A stretch of DNA of 17,949 nucleotides from JAFGPJ01 sp964439135 (GTDB lineage: Bacteria > Planctomycetota > Phycisphaerae > Sedimentisphaerales > Anaerobacaceae), in NCBI GenBank assembly GCA_964439135.1, contig CAYTNN010000081.1, positions 1 through 17,949 of the forward strand, read 5' to 3'. Below are positions 1 through 6,902 of the stretch, piece after piece. Numbering within the stretch: the first letter of the stretch is position 1; every line of letters starts with the position of its first letter. The translations under genes were made by a program, and so were the position numbers. The notes under the pieces were generated by a model, which was not told where the DNA came from, made no database searches, and saw only the letters and a list, made by a program, of their open reading frames with translations.

Positions 1-41
1 AGCACTAAGCTCTAAATCCTAAACGATTTGAATGGGTGCTG

Positions 42-333
42 TTTGAAAAAACAAACCCAATTTTCGAATGGCCAAAATGAACGCAAAGTCAATTAATACA
101 AGGGGATACGTGAAATATATTGGATTGGACACTTGGTGAAAACAAACCCAATCAAACCCAATATTATTTAGCCCCCAGATTTATCTGGGGGTTGAAAACC
201 CGATTTGAAAAAACAAACCCAATTTTAAAATGGGTAAGTTGGCGTTAAGTTAGTAGTGATAATGGTTTATGGAGATTTTAATGGTCTGAGACGGCGAAAA
301 AACAAAGCCAATTCAAAGCCAAACAAAGCCAAT
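42..333. repeat. cluster of CAAACCCAAT / CAAAGCCAAT units
   Basis: This gene-free stretch carries seven short units. Four are CAAACCCAAT-type (about 52-61, 143-152, 153-162, 214-223) and three are CAAAGCC-type (about 303-312, 314-320, 324-333). The copies at 42-64 and 204-226 are identical over 23 bases, including the flanking TTTGAAAAAA and TTTT. Two units at 143-162 are directly tandem, and the last three are spaced by about 10 bases. From memory, similar runs occur between genes in Phycisphaerae; their function is unknown to me. No convincing ORF covers them. Nothing else was recognised in 1-414 apart from the hairpin at 172-191. Confidence 0.7.
172..191. repeat. perfect 9-bp inverted repeat
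   Basis: CCCCCAGAT (172-180) and ATCTGGGGG (183-191) are perfect inverted arms around a 2-base centre, inside the CAAACCCAAT repeat cluster. No T-run follows on either strand, so it is not a standard intrinsic terminator. It may be part of the repeat element. Confidence 0.6.
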
Positions 334-414
334 TTCGAGACGGCTTAACAAGGCGGGTGAGGAGAAACTCCCCAGTTTGTTGCATTGTCAACTTTTATGT
401 TGCTGTCTTTTGCA

Positions 415-442
415 TTGATTATTATCAAGAAAAGTGTATAAT
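415..442 (+). promoter_or_regulatory. sigma-70-type promoter for the pseudopilin gene
   Basis: A TTGATT -35 (415-420) and a consensus TATAAT -10 (437-442) are separated by 16 bases. Transcription would start near 449. That leaves almost no leader before the ATG at 455, but about 47 nt before the GTG at 497, which favours the later start. Confidence 0.55.
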
Positions 443-496
443 CAGGACGGGTAGATGTCATATAATCACTTAATTATGGAAATATGGGGTGTAGCA

Positions 497-1252
497 GTGC
501 ACAGACGACGAGGGTTTACATTAATCGAATTGCTGGTAGTAATCGCCATTATTGCGCTCCTGATGGGCATTTTGATGCCGGCCCTGCAGCGGGTCAGGAA
601 GCAGGCCAGGACCGTTTACTGCCTGAGCAGCCTAAAGCAGATCGGCATTGCCATGACTTCTTACGCTCTTGAAAACGATGATTTCATCCCTCGGGCATTG
701 GATGATAAGGTCAAATGGATCCTGGAGTTCATCCCGTACTTAGGCAATGACTTTAAAGGAATCACAAATTACCGGGAAGTCGACGTTTATCAGTGTCCAT
801 CCTTTCCACGCGACGGAGTAGGACTAAACGGCGTCAGCAACGCCGAGCAGACCATCGATTATGTCGTTAACGCATGGGATATGGATGATCCGGGCTTAAC
901 GAATGGGGAGCAGGGAAACCAGCAGGATACACCGAGCAAGCTCACCGAGATCAAGTCGCCGGCTTTGCGGATTTATATGGCCGACAACGAAGCGGGGGAA
1001 TGGCGTCCGGTAATCCGGGACGAATATGAACTGAATATTTTTGACGATTGGAACATTCTGGACGTCTGGTCGGACACGCATTTGCCCTCCTCGGACGGAA
1101 CTACGGGAGTCGGCAACCTGCACCGGCGTGTCGCCCGTTCGCGGCATCGTGGCGACGGCTGTAACAATCTTTTCTTCGACGGCCACGCCGATTGGCTGCA
1201 TAAGGACAAAAACACTTCTCGATACTGGTGCGGCGAAGAATTATTACCCTGA
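497..1252 (+). CDS. prepilin-type N-terminal cleavage/methylation protein
   Basis: This is a type II pseudopilin-like protein of about 251 aa. It opens with basic residues and RRRGFTLIELL, the prepilin peptidase site (cleavage after Gly, then Phe). The hydrophobic helix VVIAIIALLMGILMPAL and the conserved Arg/Lys-rich turn follow. The C-terminal RGDGCNNLFFDGHADWL resembles the H-X9-DG end of planctomycete DUF1559-type proteins, but ten residues rather than nine separate His and Asp-Gly. Such proteins are exported and anchored by the N-terminal helix; their individual roles are mostly unknown. I chose GTG 497 because a GGGG stretch lies 7 bases upstream and the promoter at 415-442 sits too close to ATG 455; ATG 476 is a further alternative. 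The gene stands alone and converges with the phosphoesterase gene, with a single base between the stop codons. Confidence 0.85.
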   Translation: MHRRRGFTLIELLVVIAIIALLMGILMPALQRVRKQARTVYCLSSLKQIGIAMTSYALENDDFIPRALDDKVKWILEFIPYLGNDFKGITNYREVDVYQCPSFPRDGVGLNGVSNAEQTIDYVVNAWDMDDPGLTNGEQGNQQDTPSKLTEIKSPALRIYMADNEAGEWRPVIRDEYELNIFDDWNILDVWSDTHLPSSDGTTGVGNLHRRVARSRHRGDGCNNLFFDGHADWLHKDKNTSRYWCGEELLP

Positions 1253-1253
1253 C

Positions 1254-2357
1254 CTACTTTAGACGGATGGTCAATGTCACGGGCAGGCCCTTGTCCGGGG
1301 CAATTAGAAAATTGCGGGCGGTATAAGACAATTCGATTTGTGCCGGTGCTTCGTCGGCTTTGGCGCCGATTCCGGTCCTCAGGATCGTTGTGGCATTCGC
1401 CGCCAGCGTCAGTTTGCCCGGTCCCTGCGTTCCGGCTCTTTCTAAATCGATATCGATGTCCGAGTTATTTTTAATCTCGACCCAGATTGTATCTCTGTAT
1501 TTATTGTACGGCTTGCCGATTGCAACGGACTCTTTGAAAATTGCATCGAGATATTTTTTCCTGCCGATAAGTTGGTCATTGAACCAGACTGTAGTCCTTC
1601 CTTCGACGAGGGCTTCTTTGACGGCATCAATACTTCTTTGACGGGCGAACACCAGGGTCATCGACCTGTGATTGCCGGGAGACGTTTCGAGCAGGGTTGC
1701 CGGTTGATGGATGTCGGAGTTTGACATCATGGTCAGATTCTTTTCGAGGCACCATTGATGAGCTTCGGGATAATATGAATCGCCGTTGACGACTTCGATC
1801 CCGTGCATCCATTTGTTCTCATAAAGTGTGGTGTGAGTGTCGAACCATCCCTTGTGTTCGGGTTTCCAGCCGGGATGGTTCCAGAAAACAAAGGCATTCT
1901 GTTTGTTGGCTGCCTTCATGACATCGAAAAGATCTTCGGTATCCAAAGAGTTTACATCCTGGAGGAATATAGCGTTGAAATGCCCGGGCGGCGTTTCCCG
2001 TGTTATTTCTGTGCCCTTAATCAGCAAGATGTTTTTCTCTCTCGCTTGTGAGAGAGCAATGTGGTATGGACGGTTGTGATTGGTCGGAATATCCTTCTTA
2101 TGGGGCTGGTACTCGATATGATCGGTTATCGAAATTACATCGAGCCCTTCCCTCCAGGCTTCGTCGACTCGTACCGGGGGCCACACCAAGCCGTCGGAAA
2201 AAACTGTGTGCATATGCAGGTCGCACTTTAGCGTTTTGTAACCCATGATATCGGGGAAATTAATCTCGCGTCTGCTCTGACCGAAGGCAAACGCGGCAAA
2301 TAACAGATTAACAAGAAGGATAGGCAATATGATTCTCTGCCTGGTTTTCATTTTCAT
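1254..2357 (-). CDS. secreted PHP-domain phosphoesterase (Sb-PDE-like)
   Basis: A 367-aa protein with an N-terminal signal peptide (about residues 1-26, ending AFAFG-Q) and a PHP metallophosphoesterase domain. Likely metal ligands are visible: H48 and H50 in CDLHMHTVFSDG, D79-H80 in ITDHIEY, E117 in KGTEITR, N160-H161 in WNHPGW, and D215/H217 in SNSDIHQP. The order fits PHP enzymes, which hydrolyse phosphoesters with two or three bound metals. The stretch NFPDIMGYKTLKCDLHMHT resembles what I recall of Sb-PDE family phosphodiesterases, so a secreted phosphodiesterase is the best guess; the substrate cannot be read from sequence. After residue ~265 comes a beta-rich C-terminal region. An AAAGGA site lies just upstream; M3 (position 2351) is an equally good start. 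The split-barrel gene lies 154 bp upstream on the same strand and may or may not be co-transcribed. Confidence 0.85.
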   Translation of the reverse strand: MKMKTRQRIILPILLVNLLFAAFAFGQSRREINFPDIMGYKTLKCDLHMHTVFSDGLVWPPVRVDEAWREGLDVISITDHIEYQPHKKDIPTNHNRPYHIALSQAREKNILLIKGTEITRETPPGHFNAIFLQDVNSLDTEDLFDVMKAANKQNAFVFWNHPGWKPEHKGWFDTHTTLYENKWMHGIEVVNGDSYYPEAHQWCLEKNLTMMSNSDIHQPATLLETSPGNHRSMTLVFARQRSIDAVKEALVEGRTTVWFNDQLIGRKKYLDAIFKESVAIGKPYNKYRDTIWVEIKNNSDIDIDLERAGTQGPGKLTLAANATTILRTGIGAKADEAPAQIELSYTARNFLIAPDKGLPVTLTIRLK

Positions 2358-2511
2358 AATCCTTTCTTCGATAAAAATTTCGATCTTGCACCTGAGTACG
2401 GAGCCAGGAGTTTTGGTTTGGCTATGATATAATATGATCCATCAAATATCCAGTCTCCAGCAAGGAAATCGTTCAGGAATTCATCGCGGCAAGATTAAAC
2501 GCCGCCAAAAA

Positions 2512-2895
2512 CTATGTAGCCTCGCCCATAAGGGGCCGAATATCGTCTATCTGGAAATGCACGAGGTACTTGTTCGAATCATCGTCGGGCGAGCAGATTT
2601 CCGGCTGTTTCTTTCTGAACATTTCCACTATGGACGTATTGGTTTCCTCCCGGATCTTGGTCAGATACAACCTTTTGCCGGCATATCCTTCGCCCTTCTC
2701 AACGAACATGTAAGCAGCGTGCGGATTGGATTTAAGGTTTTGGTGGGTCAGACGCTCGCGCATAATAAACGCGATGGTGGTTTCGTCGATTACGTGCGGT
2801 TTGGCGTAAACGGCAAGATCGACCATCCCATCCGAATCGGCTGTAGCCAGGATGCCGAGCCCCTGCACCTTTTCGAAATAATCGGACAAATTCAT
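2512..2895 (-). CDS. pyridoxamine 5'-phosphate oxidase family (FMN-binding split barrel) protein
   Basis: A small cytoplasmic protein of 127 aa. The pattern GLGILATADSDGMVDLAVYAKP followed by TIAFIMRERLTHQNLKSNPHAAYMFVE is typical of the pyridoxamine-phosphate-oxidase-like split-barrel fold, which usually binds FMN or a related cofactor as a dimer. Family members are mostly uncharacterised flavin-linked reductases; this need not be a true PdxH, as it is much shorter and I see no substrate-specific motif. The start at 2895 is chosen for the strong AAGGAG nine bases upstream; an in-frame extension to 2943 adds a poorly conserved MMILLRWPDNFKERLD and would place the ribosome site inside the gene. 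Confidence 0.82.
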   Translation of the reverse strand: MNLSDYFEKVQGLGILATADSDGMVDLAVYAKPHVIDETTIAFIMRERLTHQNLKSNPHAAYMFVEKGEGYAGKRLYLTKIREETNTSIVEMFRKKQPEICSPDDDSNKYLVHFQIDDIRPLMGEAT

Positions 2896-3141
2896 GTCTA
2901 ATCGCTCCTTAAAATTATCCGGCCATCTTAATAATATCATCAATTGCCGAATCTATATAAGGATACCTCAGTTCGAGCGCTGCTGCAATAGTTTACCGGG
3001 GATTAACAGCAGATCGCTTATTGAGAATCATTTTGCCGCTTATTTTCGGAACTCCGCCTCTAAATTCAAATATGTATGGTCTATACATCTTTCGCATACA
3101 CGACAGAGACGCGAAATCTGCCACATTCGAGAACATTTCTC
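2896..3141. other. divergent intergenic region, nothing recognised
   Basis: Between the split-barrel gene (leftward) and the promoter of the first PAP-CTERM gene (rightward) I see no ORF with recognisable content. Several AT-rich stretches could hold the leftward promoter, for example GATAAT on the minus strand at about 2911-2916, but that would leave a leader of only about 14 nt, so I do not call it. Confidence 0.4.
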
Positions 3142-3170
3142 TTGACGAGAGAATGTGAATATGGTAAAAT
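3142..3170 (+). promoter_or_regulatory. sigma-70-type promoter with overlapping inverted repeat
   Basis: TTGACG (3142-3147), a 17-base spacer and TAAAAT (3165-3170) give a strong promoter, with a start near 3177 and a leader of about 204 nt before the first PAP-CTERM gene. The -35 lies inside an inverted repeat, TTCTCT (3137-3142) and AGAGAA (3148-3153). A wider pair, CACATTC (3122-3128) and GAATGTG (3151-3157), surrounds it. These could be an operator. Confidence 0.6.
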
Positions 3171-3380
3171 ACTTTACATAAGTTGGTGAGGGACAGATGC
3201 GGTGGATGGATCACAAGGCAGGGGGGAATCTTTCATGTATTTCTTTTACTATTTAATACGACGGTGACTTGCCTGGTTTGTATCCTTCTTTAACTGGAGG
3301 GCCGCCGAATATGGCACAAAGGCCTGTCCCGTAATATTTATGTTCGAATATCAAACTTAATTTTGAGGAGGGTAATGATA

Positions 3381-3974
3381 ATGAAGAAGCTCGTAACAAT
3401 TTGCATTTTATTGGTACTGATGTCGACAGGAGCAGCAAATGCCGCTTTCACATTGACGTTCGATGAACTGCCTACGCAACCCATTGACGGTTTAAGCTAC
3501 ATGGGGATAACGTTTGGTTTCAAGGTTGGCGGGAGCCCCTCGACCGATGCTATCTACAACGGGATCGGGCCGGGAACGCTTACCTATCTGCAGGATCCGT
3601 CAATGGAGGGTACTACAGCAGGTATTCTTACCCTCGATTTCTCGACGCCCACTGATCAGCTCGAATTCGGCGTAGCATTAAACTCCTACTATGACGCGAC
3701 ATCGGCGTACGTGGTTAAACTTTACGACTCATCTTATGCACTTATCGGCACTTTCACAGGGAATACGTCTCCGCTGGTGCTTTGGTCGGAAGGCCAGTTC
3801 ACTTATAGCGGGACACGGATTCGTCGAGCAGTTATTGGTTTCAACGAGCAGGCTGCCAGCCGGTTTGCAATAGATAATTTGACCATAAATCCTATTCCAG
3901 CCCCCGGCGCTGTGTTATTGGGCAGTATTGGATTGGGTCTTGTTAACTGGCTGCGTCGTCGCAGAACGTTGTAA
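3381..3974 (+). CDS. secreted PAP-CTERM (PEP-CTERM-like) sorting protein 1
   Basis: A 197-aa exported protein. MKKLVTICILLVLMSTGAANA-A is a signal peptide. The middle is beta-rich (LTFDELP..., KLYDSSYALIGTFTG..., FAIDNLTIN) and resembles the loosely conserved beta-sandwich bodies of PEP-CTERM proteins. The tail has the three-part sorting signal: PAPGAVLLG, a hydrophobic helix (SIGLGLVNWL) and RRRRTL. In the PEP-CTERM system an exosortase recognises this tail in the inner membrane, cuts it and sends the protein to the surface or matrix. Here the motif reads PAP, not PEP. GAGGAGGG at 3365-3372 fits ATG 3381 (8 bases); upstream in-frame codons overlap or crowd this site. The gene has its own promoter and terminator. 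The ligand or role is unknown. Confidence 0.85.
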   Translation: MKKLVTICILLVLMSTGAANAAFTLTFDELPTQPIDGLSYMGITFGFKVGGSPSTDAIYNGIGPGTLTYLQDPSMEGTTAGILTLDFSTPTDQLEFGVALNSYYDATSAYVVKLYDSSYALIGTFTGNTSPLVLWSEGQFTYSGTRIRRAVIGFNEQAASRFAIDNLTINPIPAPGAVLLGSIGLGLVNWLRRRRTL

Positions 3975-3995
3975 AACATATACCAGTCAAAGATT

Positions 3996-4030
3996 AAAAG
4001 GGCTGCGAGTTTGACGCTTGCAGCCCTTTT
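3996..4030 (+). terminator. intrinsic terminator after PAP-CTERM gene 1
   Basis: AAAAGGGCTGC (3996-4006) and GCAGCCCTTTT (4020-4030) form a perfect 11-bp stem with a 13-nt loop, ending in TTTT, 22 bases after the stop codon. The A-run on the left side could also let it work leftward. It is unlike the shared terminator of the next two PAP-CTERM genes. A smaller hairpin (CCTGCT 4050-4055 / AGCAGG 4066-4071) follows. Confidence 0.8.
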
Positions 4031-4226
4031 AGCCCTTGGGCCCTCCAGTCCTGCTTGCTCCTGTTAGCAGGGCCATTCCTATTTGGCACATTCCTACAAA
4101 GCCTCAATCCTGCTTAGTTTTTCTTGGAAAAAGCTCGGAAATTGACCGGAAAATGCTTCTTCGTGGCATAATTTTAAGGATCTTCTGACAAAACGGATGT
4201 GTGTTTCGGTAATTTTAAATATTTTC

Positions 4227-4256
4227 TTGACATTAATATAGGTAATATGGTATAAA
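4227..4256 (+). promoter_or_regulatory. promoter of PAP-CTERM gene 2 leader
   Basis: A perfect TTGACA (4227-4232), an 18-base spacer and TATAAA (4251-4256) predict transcription from about 4263, giving a 5' leader of about 338 nt. The -10 lies at the start of the block shared with copy B, but the -35 lies outside it. Confidence 0.65.
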
Positions 4257-4262
4257 TAGATA

Positions 4263-4570
4263 AGTGAAGTTGGCTGAATTCCGTACATTTTGACTTCATG
4301 ATGTATTAAGTATCCATAGTTCCTGGGCAACTACCTAAGGAGTATTAGGTAAGGGACAAGAGAAAAATACAGTGAGTCAATCTGGCAGGAGACGAAGGAG
4401 TGGTGATAGGCTACTCACTGCTTGGCTCCATGAAACGAGCAGGCTGTCTACTTTTCACCCGCATCTCTCTTTGCCACAGTAGGTTGTGGTTTAACCAACC
4501 TTGCTTCGTTGGCAGTCTTACTTATATATAACCCGAAGGGTCATAACGGATGACTCTTTGAGTTGTAAAG
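4263..4570 (+). ncRNA. candidate structured leader RNA, copy A
   Basis: The block 4239-4570 aligns along its whole length with 5716-6043. Identical islands include CCTGGGCAACTACCT, AGGTAAGGGACAA, CAATCTGGCAGGA, AGCTCCATGA-like, ACCCGCATCT and TGCCAC. Three helices are kept despite base changes. Helix 1 pairs TACCTAA (4332-4338) with TTAGGTA (4345-4351). Helix 2 pairs TTGCCA (4471-4476) with TGGCAG (4510-4515). Helix 3 pairs AAGGGTCAT (4536-4544) with ATGACTCTT (4550-4558). No conserved reading frame is evident. It lies directly upstream of PAP-CTERM gene 2, ending 31 bases before its ATG, so a cis-regulatory leader or riboswitch-like role is inferred; an independent small RNA is possible. I do not recognise the class. 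Helix 3 lacks a following T-run, so it is not a plain terminator. Confidence 0.6.
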
Positions 4571-4600
4571 AAGTTAATATGACGATTACGGAGAAATAGA

Positions 4601-5212
4601 ATGAAAAAATATATAACGATATGTGTAGTATTAGGATTACTTGTCTGTCTGTGTAGCTCGGCTAATGCGGCTATCAGCTATGGTACGCCCTCTCCGGCCT
4701 TAAATCCGGTTTTTGGGACATTAATCGATTTTGACGACCAGCCGAGCGGAACTCCGATTTTGCCAAACGATTATGCTGCTTTCGGTCTTGCTTCTATAAC
4801 CGAACTGACATTGGGCCCCCCTGCTTTCGCACGATATGGCGGCACTCAAAGCCAGCCCAATTATATCGGGACTGGCTTCCAAAATGGTTGGAACGGCATC
4901 ATTCGGTTCGATCTGGCTCTGCCAGCAAGCCAAATTGGTCTTGGCATTGCAGACAGTGCCGGAGGACCGGAGATTCTAAGCGTCTATAACAGTGGAGGCG
5001 TTTTGCTTGAGTCGCACGTCTTGACACCCGGGTTGAATATCTATGCGGTTATCACCAGACCCACCTACGATATTTCGCGCATTGAGCTCGCCGGCGAATA
5101 CTTTGCAGCGGATGACTTGCAGTTTAATACGATCCCAGCTCCAGGTGCTATTCTTTTAGGCACTATCGGGATGAGCCTTGTTGGTTGGCTGCGCAGACGC
5201 AAAATACTATAG
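4601..5212 (+). CDS. secreted PAP-CTERM (PEP-CTERM-like) sorting protein 2
   Basis: A 203-aa exported protein with signal peptide MKKYITICVVLGLLVCLCSSANA-A. The body is predicted beta-rich: IDFDDQPSGTPI near residue 43, a stretch around IRFDLALPASQIGLGIAD, then LSVYNSGGVLLES and DISRIELAGEYFAADDLQF. This resembles the common PEP-CTERM body that tracks a 'color/filled beta-sandwich' pattern without a known ligand. The tail is IPAPGAILLGTIGMSLVGWL followed by RRRKIL, a variant exosortase sorting signal. GGAG (4590-4593) lies 7 bases before the ATG. The gene sits in a shell shared with the next gene: structured leader upstream and a near-identical 3' UTR with terminator. Its body shows no clear alignment to that gene's body. 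Confidence 0.87.
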   Translation: MKKYITICVVLGLLVCLCSSANAAISYGTPSPALNPVFGTLIDFDDQPSGTPILPNDYAAFGLASITELTLGPPAFARYGGTQSQPNYIGTGFQNGWNGIIRFDLALPASQIGLGIADSAGGPEILSVYNSGGVLLESHVLTPGLNIYAVITRPTYDISRIELAGEYFAADDLQFNTIPAPGAILLGTIGMSLVGWLRRRKIL

Positions 5213-5341
5213 GAGTTAATACTGGAATTCGAGTTTTATAAGGACTGTGAGTTTCGTACTTGCGATTCTTCTAAGCCCCTACCCGCTCTATTACTGCTTT
5301 TTTGGTAGCGGGGGTAGGGGGTTTTATTTGCACTTCGACTC
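5213..5341 (+). terminator. shared 3' UTR and intrinsic terminator, copy 1
   Basis: From the stop codon on, this stretch is about 92% identical by hand count to 6903-7029. The terminator pairs CCCCTACCCGCT (5276-5287) with AGCGGGGGTAGGGG (5307-5320), with a two-G bulge, and TTTT follows at 5322-5325. The conserved part before the hairpin, around GGACTGTGAGTTTCG, has no assigned role. Confidence 0.85.
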
Positions 5342-5715
5342 AAAATAGCTAATTCTGCCTATTTTGTTAGAATGAGGAGTCCACCCCAGACAATGCCTCA
5401 GAAGTGTTTTGTGGCCGTAGAATGTACGATCTGCCCTCGATGGGTATCATAGCTTAATGTCAGACATAAAACGCAAGAATAGCCATAGGAACTACTCCAG
5501 CCTTAAGAACTAACAAAAAATTGTAAAGTTTTACCTAAAAAAGTCCGATAAATATAAAGTTGGTGATATAAAAAATAGAATGTGAGTCTGTTTTGAATGC
5601 TTATTTACAGCCTGATTTTCAAGGATAGCTCCTAAATTGACCAAACTTAATGTCCTTAGCAGTGTAGTTTTATCGGTCTCATCGACAAAGATGGGAGATT
5701 CACCATGCAATTTTG
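5342..5715. other. intergenic stretch, nothing recognised
   Basis: This AT-rich region lies between the terminator of PAP-CTERM gene 2 and leader copy B. A 69-codon leftward open frame runs through part of it, but it lacks any recognisable domain or ribosome site and overlaps leader copy B, so I do not call it a gene. No good -35 was found at the spacing expected for copy B. Confidence 0.4.
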
Positions 5716-5739
5716 TAGGTAATATGGCATAAATAGGCA

Positions 5740-6043
5740 AGTGATGTTATTTGGCCAACAAGAATTGTGGCTTCACAGTGTTATACGCAACCATGATTCC
5801 TGGGCAACTACCTGATGTGTGATAAGGTAAGGGACAAAAGTTACAGTAAGGCAATCTGGCAGGATATATGGAAATGGTGTTATGGCAACCAATTGCTTAG
5901 CTCCATGAGTTGAGCATGTCGTTCGCTTTTAACCCGCATCTGTTTCTGCCACTGAGTGTAGGGTATATGCAATCTTACCTGATTGGCGGCCTTACTTAAT
6001 CTACAATGGGAGGGCCAGCGCGCAAGGCCCTTCGAGTTGAAAG
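5740..6043 (+). ncRNA. candidate structured leader RNA, copy B
   Basis: Second copy of the leader block (homology 5716-6043, 328 nt versus 332 nt in copy A). Helix 1: TACCT (5809-5813) with AGGTA (5825-5829), extended by an AT/AT pair across one mismatch. Helix 2: CTGCCA (5946-5951) with TGGCGG (5984-5989); relative to copy A one U-G became C-G and one U-A became U-G. Helix 3: GAGGGCC (6010-6016) with GGCCCTT (6026-6032), a different sequence from copy A at the same place, still paired. The -10-like CATAAA (5728-5733) is weaker than in copy A and no TTGACA is present. It precedes PAP-CTERM gene 3, ending about 80 bases before its ATG. Class unknown; a cis-acting leader is inferred. Confidence 0.58.
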
Positions 6044-6125
6044 TTCATGAAATTGTTGTCAGACTTTCGTGACGTTACGAATAGCTGCTAACCAAAGGAT
6101 TGAAGAAAATGAAAAGGAGAAAGAA

Positions 6126-6902
6126 ATGAAAAAATTACTTTTAGCTATTGTGGTTTGTGCGATGATTGTGAGCGTCAGCGCTCCTACAGAAGCTGCACTA
6201 ACCAACATGTGGGTCGGTGGCCAGCAAGTCGTGTATGACTGCACGAATGGTACATATTGGTACCCCTATTTGACGAATACGGTGGGCATGAACAGGGACG
6301 AGCAGTCCGGGTTCATCGCCGGCATGAATGCCTGTGGCTACGGCGGCATAAATAGTTGGCAGATGGCCACATGGGAACAGGCACAGGCCCTGAAGGATTC
6401 CCTGGCCAGCATGGGGACACGGATTGAATATGAGTGGACCTGGACACCAACAGGAACACCACGTACAGTAGCCTCGCCTTTTCTCGCCTGGCCTGTTCAG
6501 GCTGACCAGTTTTTTACCCCCACATCTGTGGTGACTTTAGGCCCCCCAATAACTCCGATACCATTATTTGACGGCATTCCTATGCAAGTCTTCAATGGAC
6601 GCACAACGGGGTGGGGATGGCGATCTGATGTTCCCCTCACGCCTCCAATTTGGGCGTACGGAGAGGCCGACGACCATTTTGTGGTACATGCGTACATGAC
6701 TCCCGGAGAGTATGCTACTATGACGTTCAATTATGACCAGCATTACCTTCCGGATGATGCTACCACTCGCGAGATCTTTCCTGGGCCATTTGGCGCATGG
6801 ATCGTCTCGACCACGCAGCCGATCCCAGCACCCGGCGCTCTTCTGCTTGGGAGCATGGGTGTTGGCCTTGTCGGCTGGCTGCGAAGGCGCAGAACGCTGT
6901 AG
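6126..6902 (+). CDS. secreted PAP-CTERM (PEP-CTERM-like) sorting protein 3
   Basis: A 258-aa exported protein. MKKLLLAIVVCAMIVSVSAPTEA-A is the signal peptide. The segment around residues 45-95 (GYGGINSWQMATWEQAQAL) recalls the 'W-R-x-A-T-x-x-E' region found in many PEP-CTERM and DUF1566-like lectin-type proteins; the rest is rich in Trp, Pro and Thr and not recognised. The tail is IPAPGALLLGSMGVGLVGWL followed by RRRRTL. AGGAG at about 6115-6119 precedes ATG 6126; an in-frame extension back to 6069 would put the ribosome site inside the gene. The leader upstream and the 3' UTR downstream closely match those of PAP-CTERM gene 2, while the body is unrelated and about 55 aa longer. Confidence 0.86.
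   Translation: MKKLLLAIVVCAMIVSVSAPTEAALTNMWVGGQQVVYDCTNGTYWYPYLTNTVGMNRDEQSGFIAGMNACGYGGINSWQMATWEQAQALKDSLASMGTRIEYEWTWTPTGTPRTVASPFLAWPVQADQFFTPTSVVTLGPPITPIPLFDGIPMQVFNGRTTGWGWRSDVPLTPPIWAYGEADDHFVVHAYMTPGEYATMTFNYDQHYLPDDATTREIFPGPFGAWIVSTTQPIPAPGALLLGSMGVGLVGWLRRRRTL

Noticed and set aside
2434..2901. Rightward 155-codon ORF opposite the split-barrel gene
   Set aside because: It is the antisense shadow of a recognisable gene with a strong ribosome site; TATAAT at 2428-2433 is not supported by a -35.
4094..4330. Leftward 78-codon ORF overlapping leader copy A
   Set aside because: No recognisable domain and it runs through the conserved RNA block and its promoter; copy B does not preserve the frame.
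4323..4360. c-di-GMP-I (GEMM) riboswitch resemblance: GGGCAACTACC...GGGACAAG
   Set aside because: The GEMM core has GGGACGCAAAGC and a second receptor helix after it; here the second part is missing and the block is three times too long.
5531..5740. Leftward 69-codon ORF between PAP-CTERM genes 2 and 3
   Set aside because: No domain, no ribosome site, and it overlaps the start of leader copy B; likely chance.
5930..5955. Cobalamin-riboswitch-like pieces (CCCGCATCTGT, then GCCACTG) in leader copy B
   Set aside because: The order looks right locally, but there is no B12 box (GCCAGGAGACCTGCC-like) downstream, and copy A does not keep the exact motifs (CCCGCATCTCT, GCCACAG).
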